Below, piece after piece: positions 25,483 through 33,700 of a DNA stretch of 34,531 bases (position 1 is the stretch's first letter; each line of letters opens with the position of its first letter). The stretch is from assembly GCF_963676665.1 (NCBI RefSeq), contig NZ_OY781388.1, positions 1 to 34,531 of the forward strand, written 5' to 3'. The notes below the pieces were generated by a model. The model was not told where the DNA came from and ran no database searches. It saw only the letters and a program-made list of their open reading frames with translations. The translations under genes and the position numbers were made by a program. This DNA comes from an uncultured Tolumonas sp. GTDB lineage: Bacteria; Pseudomonadota; Gammaproteobacteria; Enterobacterales; Aeromonadaceae.

Positions 25483-26156
25483 GATGATCTTCCTGATGCG
25501 TAAGGCTTAAGCGTAGTAAACTGAACCAGTGGCATATCAGGCCCCAGATATTGGTAACTTTGCACGACATCACCGGAATCAGGATCAAGCCAGAATGAAT
25601 TGGTATAACCGGTTTTTAAGGCTGGGATCTGCACCTTTTCATCGATACGCACCAATTTGCGTGGCGTATCTAAAACCGTCACCGCTTCAACACCCTTATT
25701 GCTGAAGGTTGATGTCAGCGTATAACCGCTTTGATATTTTCCCGACCAAACCTCGCGGTGCTGCCAAGTTGGTGATGAATTTTGTTTTAATAACGTTTTG
25801 CCGTCAGATAACGGGTCGGAGAGTGCAGAGTCACTGAAAAGCAGATCATTACCAAAACCCAGTGTTTTAATAACGCGGCCAGTGCGGGTCACCAGCATAT
25901 TCCGATCAGCAGTAAACCATTTCAGATGATTGGCATCAGCAAAGCCTAAAACCACAAATGCCCGAGGCGCATCACCCACTTTAAGATAAGCTGATGCATA
26001 AGGAATTTTAGCAACTTGTTGAGCAGATAACGTTACATCAGGTTGCCCCACCACAGCCAGTTTAGTGGTTTCAATAATTGATGCACTTTGCTGCCCACAG
26101 CCGGAAAACAAAAAGGCTGTCGACAGGCACAGACATAGCCATGGCTTGTTATTCAT
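25479..26156 (-). CDS. yjbF: YjbF/GfcB family lipoprotein
   Basis: An outer-membrane or periplasmic lipoprotein of the GfcB/YmcC family, linked to exopolysaccharide production. The signal peptide ends in lipobox FSGC (Cys20 from ATG 26156). Typical later stretches include NRMLVTRTGRVIKTLGFGND, FWLDPDSGDVVQSYQYLGPD and a short Ser-rich C-terminus. An ATG at 26174 (MKRIIQM) is an equally possible start; the frame runs open further up through the yjbE terminator, which is not coding. It lies about 70 bp after yjbE, behind a hairpin terminator, and overlaps yjbG by four bases. Confidence 0.85.
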   Translation of the reverse strand: MNNKPWLCLCLSTAFLFSGCGQQSASIIETTKLAVVGQPDVTLSAQQVAKIPYASAYLKVGDAPRAFVVLGFADANHLKWFTADRNMLVTRTGRVIKTLGFGNDLLFSDSALSDPLSDGKTLLKQNSSPTWQHREVWSGKYQSGYTLTSTFSNKGVEAVTVLDTPRKLVRIDEKVQIPALKTGYTNSFWLDPDSGDVVQSYQYLGPDMPLVQFTTLKPYASGRSS

Positions 26157-26187
26157 CTGAATAATTCTCTTCATACCCGTGAGTGAT

Positions 26188-26216
26188 AAAAAAGGCCACC
26201 AAAAAAGGTGGCCTTT
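26188..26216 (-). terminator. Intercistronic terminator/attenuator between yjbE and yjbF
   Basis: On the minus strand AAAGGCCACC-tttttt-GGTGGCCTTT is a perfect 10-bp stem whose last T pairs run into a tract of six T (26193-26188). It lies 11 bp after the yjbE stop and 32 bp before yjbF, so most transcripts may stop after yjbE with partial read-through to yjbFGH. Confidence 0.88.
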
Positions 26217-26226
26217 GCACATGATA

Positions 26227-26475
26227 TTAACGAGCTGTTGCAGTAACAGTCGTTGGCGTGCCATTACCACTGTTTGCAGCAGAAACAGCAGCAGCAGCAA
26301 TTGCCGTTGCCACACCAAGACCTACTGCAGTGCTGGTACCAATAGCAAGACCTGTTGCTGCAGTGCCAGTACCAGCTGTACCACCAGTGCCTGCTGTCGC
26401 AGTACCAGTTCCAGCGGCAAATACATTCGCTGACAACGCCATAGCGGCAGCCAGAACGATTGCTTGTTTTTTCAT
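26227..26475 (-). CDS. yjbE: YjbE/GfcA-like small exported Gly/Ala/Thr-rich protein
   Basis: An 82-residue protein: a signal peptide (MKKQAIVLAAAMALSANVFA) followed by a mature part almost wholly of Gly, Ala, Thr, Val and Ser (TGTATAGTGGTAGTGTAATG). This composition and size match YjbE/GfcA, the first gene of the yjbEFGH/gfcABCD exopolysaccharide sets. ATG 26475 is chosen because AGAGGGA lies 6 nt before it; an ATG two codons earlier overlaps that site. A promoter-like pair lies upstream and a terminator directly downstream, so it could be made in large excess over the other three proteins. Its molecular role is unknown. Confidence 0.82.
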   Translation of the reverse strand: MKKQAIVLAAAMALSANVFAAGTGTATAGTGGTAGTGTAATGLAIGTSTAVGLGVATAIAAAAVSAANSGNGTPTTVTATAR

Positions 26476-26582
26476 TAACATTCCCTCTAATGATTGGAAA
26501 GTACAACAGATTGAAACACCGCAGCAATTTTCATCACTGCCATGCCTCGATCTCTGGTTATAGCAAAAGCGTTACCTCTGCT

Positions 26583-26611
26583 ATTAAATGATGATAGGGG
26601 TTATTTGTCAC
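26583..26611 (-). promoter_or_regulatory. Likely sigma-70 promoter of yjbE
   Basis: On the minus strand GTGACA (26611-26606) and TTTAAT (26588-26583) are separated by exactly 17 bp; each differs from consensus by one base. Transcription would begin ~100 bases before the yjbE start, leaving a leader long enough for further control. It lies in the gap after ugd. Confidence 0.6.
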
Positions 26612-26646
26612 CCTATTTTATGGTCTGCTACCTAGTACTGTGGCTT

Positions 26647-27813
26647 TTAGTCTTTACCAAACAGATCACGGGTAAATACCTTATCAGCCACATCGCCAAG
26701 TTCTGGCAACATACGATTTGAAATAATGACATCAGAGATGGCTTTAAATTCATTCAAATCACGAATCACACGTGATTTAAAAAACTCTGACTCTTTCAAC
26801 ACCGGCTCATATACCACAACTTCAATGCCTTTGGCTTTAATGCGTTTCATAACACCTTGCACAGCAGAAGCACGGAAGTTGTCAGAGCCCGCTTTCATGA
26901 TCAGACGATAAACGCCCACCACTTTCGGTTTGCGTTTGATAATCGCATCGGCAATGAAATCTTTACGAGTAGTGTTCGAATCGACAATCGCACGAATCAA
27001 GGTGTTTGGTACCTGATTGTAATTTGCCAGCAATTGTTTCGTGTCTTTCGGTAAACAATAACCACCATAACCAAAAGAGGGGTTGTTGTAGTGCGAACCG
27101 ATTCGGGGGTCGAGCCCAACCCCATCAATGATCTGCTTACTATCTAAACCTAAGCTTTGTGCATAGGTATCAAGCTCATTAAAATAGGCGACACGCATGG
27201 CCAGATAGGTATTGGCAAACAACTTAATGGCTTCGGCTTCTGTCGGGTCAGTAAACAAGACCGGTATATCTAGCTTGATAGCCCCTTCCAGCAGCAACTT
27301 AGCAAACGCTTCGGCACGTTCAGAGCGCTCACCCACAACGATACGTGATGGATAAAGATTATCGTAAAGTGCACGCCCTTCACGTAGGAACTCAGGTGAG
27401 AAGAGAATATTGTCGCAATTAAATTGCTGCCTGACCCGGGTTGTAAAACCGACCGGAATAGTTGATTTGATGACCATAACCGCTTGCGGGTTTATTGCCA
27501 ACACATCACGAATCACCGCTTCAACCGATGAAGTATTAAAGTAGTTAGTTTCCGGGTCGTAATCAGTTGGTGTAGCAATAATCACAAACTGAGCCCCCTG
27601 ATAAGCATCATGCTTATCAAGCGTGGCACGTAAATTCAGTTTTTTATTTTTCAGATAATCTTCGATTTCACGATCAACAATTGGTGACACGCGCTCATTG
27701 AGCTGACGGACCTTTTCAGGCACCACATCTAAGGCCACCACCTCGTGGTGTTGTGACATCAGAATCGCATTCGATAAGCCGACATAACCTGTTCCAGCAA
27801 CGGCAATTTTCAT
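26647..27813 (-). CDS. ugd: UDP-glucose 6-dehydrogenase
   Basis: Oxidises UDP-glucose to UDP-glucuronate with two NAD+, giving a building block for acidic polysaccharides and for sugar changes on lipid A. The 388 residues equal E. coli Ugd in length. The N-terminal Rossmann motif is GTGYVGLSN; further conserved stretches are [54 protein letters not shown] and [15 protein letters not shown] with catalytic Cys253. It lies directly upstream of yjbE on the same strand, which suggests UDP-glucuronate is used in the polysaccharide handled by yjbEFGH. A ribosome site (TAGGT) precedes the ATG. No JUMPstart/ops element was found upstream. Confidence 0.96.
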   Translation of the reverse strand: MKIAVAGTGYVGLSNAILMSQHHEVVALDVVPEKVRQLNERVSPIVDREIEDYLKNKKLNLRATLDKHDAYQGAQFVIIATPTDYDPETNYFNTSSVEAVIRDVLAINPQAVMVIKSTIPVGFTTRVRQQFNCDNILFSPEFLREGRALYDNLYPSRIVVGERSERAEAFAKLLLEGAIKLDIPVLFTDPTEAEAIKLFANTYLAMRVAYFNELDTYAQSLGLDSKQIIDGVGLDPRIGSHYNNPSFGYGGYCLPKDTKQLLANYNQVPNTLIRAIVDSNTTRKDFIADAIIKRKPKVVGVYRLIMKAGSDNFRASAVQGVMKRIKAKGIEVVVYEPVLKESEFFKSRVIRDLNEFKAISDVIISNRMLPELGDVADKVFTRDLFGKD

Positions 27814-28406
27814 TGTTATACCTACGATGTTGAAAAAGATGTTGCTATGCTAAACAACGCGTAGCCATTGTGCCATCCATTAAAGTTTAAACATACCCAT
27901 AAAATGGTTAACAGTGTTAAGTGCCAAGCTAATGTAGAACAACCTGAGAAATTAACACAGTAATGATATGATAACGGCTGCGATACATGATCTGTTAGCA
28001 AGGTTATTTCACGACAGTTAGCGCGGAGGACTTCGAAGTTCACGATCCATTCAGGCACAAAGCGGCTAATCAATGTAATTCACTGAAAACCCACATTTTG
28101 TTATAGAAGATGTCTTTAATCAATCCGTATCCAAACAAACCCTATCAAACGCTTATATTTAAATGAATTATATAATATTTTAGAGTGCCCCTCTGCACCG
28201 CGAAAAAAAAGTAACTTCCCTATTCTCACTGCTTAAATTCCTTTTTAATTTAAATCGCCACAATATTACAAATGCCGAGGATATTTATTTCACACCTGAA
28301 TAATATCACCATATGTTCCATAATATATATATGTATCAATCCATTTTCAATAGAGTAGATTGAAACAATCTTCTATTAAAAAATCGCTGACAAATCTATT
28401 CCTAAA
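27814..28406. other. AT-rich intergenic region between ugd and the first insertion sequence
   Basis: About 590 bp with no convincing gene. The ugd promoter must lie in the first ~150 bp, but no clear -35/-10 pair was found. An 83-codon minus-strand frame (27822-28073) has poor composition and no family likeness. From about 28080 the DNA becomes strongly AT-rich; an imperfect hairpin AATAG..TAGATTG-aaa-CAATCT.CTATT lies at 28349-28377. The tract resembles non-coding, possibly acquired DNA. Confidence 0.5.
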
Positions 28407-28414
28407 TAAACTTA
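28407..28414. repeat. Left 8-bp target-site duplication of first IS (TAAACTTA)
   Basis: TAAACTTA directly abuts the left inverted repeat and occurs again exactly after the right one (29434-29441). Eight bases is the duplication length known for the IS1595 family. Confidence 0.85.
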
Positions 28415-29433
28415 TTTGATTACCCCCGACTTTCAGCCTGAATACTATACTTAAAATAAGCAGGTCAATTGAGGGCATAAATCATGTCCAGAAATAAAGT
28501 CCAGTTTCAAAAAAGTATGAGTATTCATTCGTTTATAGAAAAATATGGCTCTGAAGAACAATGCAGAGAACACCTATTTGCATTGCGATGGCCCAACGGG
28601 TTCCATTGTCCTTATTGCGGTCACGACCACCATTGCCAGCTCAAATCCAGGGCACTCTATCAATGTAACCAGTGTCATCACCAAACTTCGTTGGTTGCAG
28701 GAACGCTCTTTGAAGGAACAAAATTACCGCTTCGCCTCTGGTTTCTGGCTATTTATCTCATTACACAAGAGAAAAATGGTATTTCAGCACTGGCGTTATC
28801 GCGTCAGTTGGGTATTTCGTACAATGCTACCTGGCGAATGAAACAAAAAATAATGCAGGCGATGAAAACGCGTGATGACGAACACCCACTCTCCGGCTTC
28901 GTCCAGCTAGATGATGCCTATTGGGGCGGCGTAAAAAAAGGCAAACGAGGTCGCGGTGCAGGTAATAAAAGTCCTTTTGTTGCAGCTGTTGCGTTGAATG
29001 AAGAATTACATCCTATACACATGCGATTCAGCATGGTAGCGGGTTTTCGTAAAGCAGAAATCGAAACATGGGCCGCTCATCATATAGAGCCAGGAACCTT
29101 AGTGATTTCAGATGGTTTAGCCTGTTTCAATGCGGTAGAGACCGCCAATCAGCATCATTTAAGAATAGTCACCGGAGGCGGTGCAGAAAGCGTTGAATTA
29201 CCCTATTTTGTCTGGGTGAATACGATGCTAAGCAACGTGAAAAATGCCATGCATGGCACATATCACTCGATCAAAAGGAAACATCTGCCCAGATATCTCG
29301 GCGAATTCTGCTACAAATTCAACCGAAGATTTGACTTGGAAAAAATGGTTAGTCAGTTATTGAAAGATTGCATTCACACGCCAGCGATGCCAGCTCGGTT
29401 ATTAAAACTGGCTGAAGTTCGATGGTAATCAAA
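28415..29433 (+). mobile_element. IS1595-family insertion sequence, complete (1,019 bp)
   Basis: The ends are imperfect inverted repeats of 24 bp: left TTTGATTACCCCCGACTTTC and on (28415-28438), right the reverse complement at 29410-29433 with 20 of 24 bases matching. A perfect 8-bp direct repeat flanks the element. It carries one transposase gene whose stop codon lies within the right inverted repeat. Structure, length and target duplication all fit the IS1595 family; both ends and the gene are intact, so it may still move. Confidence 0.9.
28484..29428 (+). CDS. IS1595-family transposase (ISXO2-like), intact
   Basis: A 314-residue transposase. The N-terminal zinc ribbon has Cys pairs CPYC and CNQC. 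A helix-turn-helix region follows (ISALALSRQLGISYNATWRM), and then the ISXO2-type RNase H-fold catalytic domain with DDAYWGG as the first acidic motif, VISDGLACF as the second, and the ending KRKHLPRYLGEFCYKFNRRF typical of this family. GAGGG lies ahead of the ATG. No stop or frameshift interrupts it. A degenerate relative follows in the neighbouring element. Confidence 0.93.
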   Translation: MSRNKVQFQKSMSIHSFIEKYGSEEQCREHLFALRWPNGFHCPYCGHDHHCQLKSRALYQCNQCHHQTSLVAGTLFEGTKLPLRLWFLAIYLITQEKNGISALALSRQLGISYNATWRMKQKIMQAMKTRDDEHPLSGFVQLDDAYWGGVKKGKRGRGAGNKSPFVAAVALNEELHPIHMRFSMVAGFRKAEIETWAAHHIEPGTLVISDGLACFNAVETANQHHLRIVTGGGAESVELPYFVWVNTMLSNVKNAMHGTYHSIKRKHLPRYLGEFCYKFNRRFDLEKMVSQLLKDCIHTPAMPARLLKLAEVRW

Positions 29434-29441
29434 TAAACTTA
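29434..29441. repeat. Right 8-bp target-site duplication of first IS (TAAACTTA)
   Basis: Identical to 28407-28414 and directly after the right inverted repeat. Confidence 0.85.
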
Positions 29442-29462
29442 AGTAAATACAATTTATTTATA

Positions 29463-29470
29463 TAAGAATA
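29463..29470. repeat. Left 8-bp target-site duplication of second IS (TAAGAATA)
   Basis: TAAGAATA abuts the left end of the second element and recurs at 30497-30504 after its right end. Confidence 0.85.
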
Positions 29471-30496
29471 TTTGATTACCACTGACCGTCAGCTCAAGAA
29501 CTATACCTAATAAAGGCAGACTGGTTAAGGTGTTCTGCCATGTCCAGAAATAAAGTTCAGTTTCAAAAAAGCATAAGTATTCATGCATTTATAAAACGAT
29601 TTGGAACAGAAGAGCAATGCAGAAAACATCTGTTTTCATTACGCTGGCCAAATGGTTTTCACGGCCCTTATTGCGGTCATAGCCACTATTGCCAGCTAAA
29701 ATACAGAGCACGTTATCAATGTAATCACTGCCATCATCAGTCTTCCTTGATGGCGGGTACGTTCTTTGCGAGCACAAAATTGCCCCTGTCTATCTGGTTT
29801 CTTGCTATCTATCTGATCACAGGAGAGAAAAATGGCATCTCTGCGCTTGAATTGTCCCGTGAATTGGGCATTTCTTATAACGCGACCTGGCGGTTAAAGC
29901 AGAAAATTATGTAGGCCATGAAGGAGCGCGATGATGAACATCCATTATCTGGCTTCATTCAACTGGATGATGCTTATTGGGGCGCGTCAAAAAAGGAAAA
30001 CGAGGCCGAGGTGCCAGTAATAAAAGCCCGTTTGTTGCTGCTGCGTCGCCATGAATGAAGAAGGTCATCCAATGGCAATGAGGTTCAGCATGGTGACAGG
30101 TTTCCGTAAAGGCGAAAAAGGCGAAATTAAGGGTTGGGCTTTGCATTATATTGAGTCAGCATTCTTGCTTATCTCAGATGAATTACCCTGTTTTAACGCG
30201 ATTGAATCAGCGGATAGTCATCATTTGAAAATAGTGACCGGCGGCGTTGCCAGTGTGGAGTCGCCTTATTTTACTTGGGTTAACGCGATGATAAGTAACG
30301 TTAAGAACGCGATGCACGCCACTTATCATGCAATCAAGAGAAAGCATTTACCACGATATCTCGGTGAATTTTGTTATAAATTCAATCGTCGATATGACAT
30401 GGTAGGGATGCTGACGCAATTATTAACCGATTGCATTAAAACGCCAGCGATGCCGGCACGGCTGTTGAAATTGGCTGAGGTTCGATGGTAATCAAA
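29471..30496 (+). mobile_element. IS1595-family insertion sequence, second copy, degenerate (1,026 bp)
   Basis: Inverted-repeat ends (left TTTGATTACCACTGACCGTC from 29471; right reverse complement at 30473-30496, sharing TTTGATTACCA and CTCAGC/GTCAGC) bound an element of the same layout and orientation as its neighbour, 37 bp away. It has its own perfect 8-bp duplication, so it entered independently. The transposase gene inside is broken. The encoded proteins are alike at roughly three quarters of residues in the first 124, so the two are related but distinct elements and not a recent tandem copy. Confidence 0.88.
29540..30491 (+). pseudogene. IS1595-family transposase, inactivated
   Basis: Reading begins like the intact neighbour (MSRNKVQFQKSISIHAFIKR) and stops at a TAG (29912-29914) where the neighbour has CAG. 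Past the stop the frame continues to DDAYWGA, then a one-base loss near 29982 shifts it (GGVKKGKRG in the neighbour), and a second shift near 30048 leads to the final frame (30051-30491, ending in LPRYLGEFCYKFNRRYD and LAEVRW). One zinc-ribbon Cys is also replaced (HGPYC for HCPYC). At least three lesions and a lost metal ligand make it a clear pseudogene. It could perhaps be moved by the neighbour's transposase, as its ends are preserved. Confidence 0.92.
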
Positions 30497-30504
30497 TAAG
30501 AATA
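30497..30504. repeat. Right 8-bp target-site duplication of second IS (TAAGAATA)
   Basis: Identical to 29463-29470, directly after the right inverted repeat. Confidence 0.85.
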
Positions 30505-30575
30505 AATACAACAAAATAAATATATATAGCTTCATCTATTCGCCTATTGGTATTACCAAATAGCTAATGCTTTAT

Positions 30576-30621
30576 TTTAAAAAGAAAAAATGGCTTAACC
30601 ATAATTGTTGCTGAGCCATTT
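30576..30621 (-). terminator. Probable terminator of the RTX adhesin transcript
   Basis: Read on the minus strand, AAATGGCT pairs with AGCCATTT across an 18-nt loop and is followed by a T-rich tract (TTTTTTCTTTTT). It lies ~150 bp beyond the adhesin stop codon, after another, larger hairpin. Confidence 0.65.
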
Positions 30622-30715
30622 CTTTCTGTACAAAAGCCTCATTGAGACAATCATGTTCTTTCAGTAACACGTTCACAGAAATATCAAATACCCACTATCA
30701 TCCAGAGATACGTTA

Positions 30716-30753
30716 ATAAGCACCGATGTGATCAAGATCACATCGGTGCTTAT
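30716..30753. repeat. Perfect 18-bp inverted repeat just after the RTX adhesin gene
   Basis: ATAAGCACCGATGTGATC and its exact reverse complement are separated by only two bases, 14 bp beyond the adhesin stop. The minus-strand tail is TTAACG, not a proper T run. It may stabilise the mRNA 3' end, aid termination, or be a protein-binding dyad. Confidence 0.75.
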
Positions 30754-30767
30754 ATTACTAATAGTGA

Positions 30768-33700
30768 TTAGCGGATCACCCCATCAGAATGCAGCAAGTA
30801 GTTCTGCAATGCCGTTAGATCCGCTGAGGCGCCATAATTTGACACCACAATTTCTAAATTAACTGTGGTCGAATCAGCCACTGTATGAACCGTAATAACA
30901 GCATCTTTCACATTATCCGTACTTTGTGTGACGCTAAAATAATGATCCAACGACGTTGTTTTATCATGAAGAACATCGGTGAGATCAAGCTGATCCTGAC
31001 CAATCACGAAGTCCTTAATGACATCCTTCTGATGCGACTCCGTGGTCGTACCCGTGACATCAAGCGCAGTCCATTTGAAGATATCGTGATCTGTACCACC
31101 GGTGAGAATATCATTACCCAAACCACCGATCAGTGTGTCATTACCTGCACCACCCGATAACGTGTCCGCACCAGTTCCGCCGTATAACGTGTCATTACCC
31201 GCGTCACCATACAGTGTATCGTTCCCACCTTGTCCAAAGAGAATATCGTCTCCTGAACCGCCGTGTAACGTATCATTGCCCCCACGCGTGTCCGCTTCCA
31301 CATTAAATGTATCGAGATGAGACTTAATGTAATCCTGTACCTGGGTCTCTGTCGGGGTACTGCCATTTTGTAGGGTCAAGAAGGTTTCAAGTGCAGAGAT
31401 CCCCGCACCATCCTGTAAGTATGTTGGTTTCGCTGGGTTTCCAGAAACACCCCATGCCAGATGGTCGGTATTGATCACATCCCCAAAAATGATGTCATTA
31501 CCATCACCACCATCAACCGTATCATTACCCACCGCCAGTAACTCAGTAACGGTCGAGCCCCCCTGCAATGCAGCCGTTAATTGACTTGCTTCGGTTACAA
31601 TTGCAACTTCCCCCACATTGCCCGTTAATATGTGGTTCGCTGTTGCTTGCTGAATATCATCAACATACAGATAAGCTGAACCATTTGCCCCCTGATTGAC
31701 AGTAAATTGGATCTCATAGGTTCCAGAGGCTAACGTTTCGGTGGTTATTTGTGTCCAAATATTACTAGATGAGAAATTACCAGTTTCGACACTCACCCAA
31801 GATGAGCCCTGCTGCTGCAAAATGGAATAAGACACCGTAGTGCCACTGCTCACATTTGCAGTTGCATAATCAAAGCTCACATGGCCATATGTGTTCGCTG
31901 CAACAGTAAAGGTCTGGGCAGAGGTAGCTGATGTCGCCCCATTACCAGTTGGATCAGTGATGATCAGGTAATCCCCCCAATTAGATACCGAGACTGTACC
32001 TGTACCAGATTTGGTCCATTGGTTGGCCGAATTCCAGTAATTATTATTTTCAAAATTAGCTAGAGTTGTAGCTTGAGACCAATCGAAAATAACCGTGTCT
32101 GTACCTATCGTGTTCGTGTTATCAAAATAATGTAAATACTCCGTATTAACATCAGTACCAATACCTATTGCCATTACTTTGCTGGCAGCGGATAAAGAAG
32201 AAAAAGCTGTTTCTGCGGCAGTCATTGCCGTGTAATCAGAAACCGAACTATTGCTACTGGTTGCATTTGGATTCCCATCGGTCAGGAAATAGGTCAGGTT
32301 CTCATATCCGGTTGATGGTTTACTAGCAAACCATGTGGTGGCTGTAGTAAATGCACTTTCATAATTCGTCTGACCTGTCGCAGATAGCTGAGCTATTTTG
32401 CTTACCAAATCAGACAAATTAGATGCAGTCAGATCGCTGATATTCGCACTTAACGTCGCGGTCGTTCCAAATCCAATCAAACTAACATTCACAATTCCAT
32501 CATGACCTGCTAATTGAGTTACAAGGTTATCCAATGCATTGATAACCAGATTCATCTTAGTCTGAGAAGTCGTGCCATCTAAGGCATCACCCATACTGCC
32601 CGATCTATCAACAATTAACGCAATGTTGTAATTCTTACCGGCAATCACATTAGTGTGAGTGCCACCAACATCGGCAATAAGGACGTCATTACCAGCGCCT
32701 GACGTGATGTTATCATCCGTATTTGTCAATGTATCAAGACGGCCAATGTCGATTGTCATCGTATAGTTTATCGACATATCTTGACCGCCGTTCAGCACCC
32801 CGCCCGTATCTTGCACCTGATAACTGAAATTAGCAGACGTATTATCTGCGCCTGGATGGTAAACCAACGCACCATTACTGATTGAAACTGCGCTGATAAC
32901 GGTGTTTGTAGTAATCACCTTACCATCAAGTAGTAACGTTCCATCTGTTGGTACAGATGTAATAATAACATTAGCTAACTTATCACCATCAACATCACTA
33001 AATACAAAATCACTGAGTGTAAAGTTATGGTTCTGCTCACCATAAGTGGCTACATGTGCATTTGAAGAAGTAGGTGCATCATTCACAGGGTTTACAGCAA
33101 TAGAGATAATATCCGTATCAACTAATCCCCCTTTATCCGTAGAAACCACGGTGAGTGAATCAGTACCATTATAATTTGTACCGCCTTGATAAGTTAATGA
33201 TGCTAACGCTGCATCGATTTGAGCTAGTGATCCTGACAAAGTGAATGAATCACTACCATTCACTCCATTAGAAATCGTTGCACCATTGGAATTAACCGTA
33301 ATGGTACCGTACGAAACACTTAATTTAACTGAAGCTAAATTATCATCCACATCATTTACTGAGATACCAGAAATCGTAGATGGTCTATCTTCATAAACAG
33401 TAGCTGTTTTAGGTAGAGTGTTTACTGGCGCTTCGTTCACATCGTCCACCACAATGGTGAACTGCTGGGCTGGGCTGCTCAGCTTGCCACTGTCGGTCGC
33501 CGTCACCGTGACACTCACTGTCGGCTCCGTTTCGTGATCCAAGCTCACACCCGCTTTCAGCTTCAGCTCGCCATTCACCACTTCAAACCGGTTATCCGAC
33601 ACGCTGTAGGTCGCGCTGTCATTGGCGTCCACGTCGCTCACGCTCAACGCACCGATCACCGCGCCCGCCGCGTTTTCTGCCACAGAGGTATTACTTAACG

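Noticed and set aside
26179-26563. Plus-strand frames opposite yjbE and the start of yjbF, rich in Ala/Pro/Val or Ser/Cys
   Set aside because: They mirror the low-complexity GCA/ACT repeats of yjbE on the other strand and cross its terminator; no independent gene signals.
27822-28073. 83-codon minus-strand frame upstream of ugd
   Set aside because: Composition is poor (many His, Trp, Cys), there is no ribosome site, no family likeness, and it fills the space where the ugd promoter must be.
27814-28080. JUMPstart/ops element before the polysaccharide genes
   Set aside because: I looked for the GGCGGTAG core on the minus strand and found only GGCTACGCG, which is not close enough.
28349-28377. 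Imperfect AT hairpin in the intergenic gap as a terminator or small RNA end
   Set aside because: No T run follows on either strand and no gene ends next to it.
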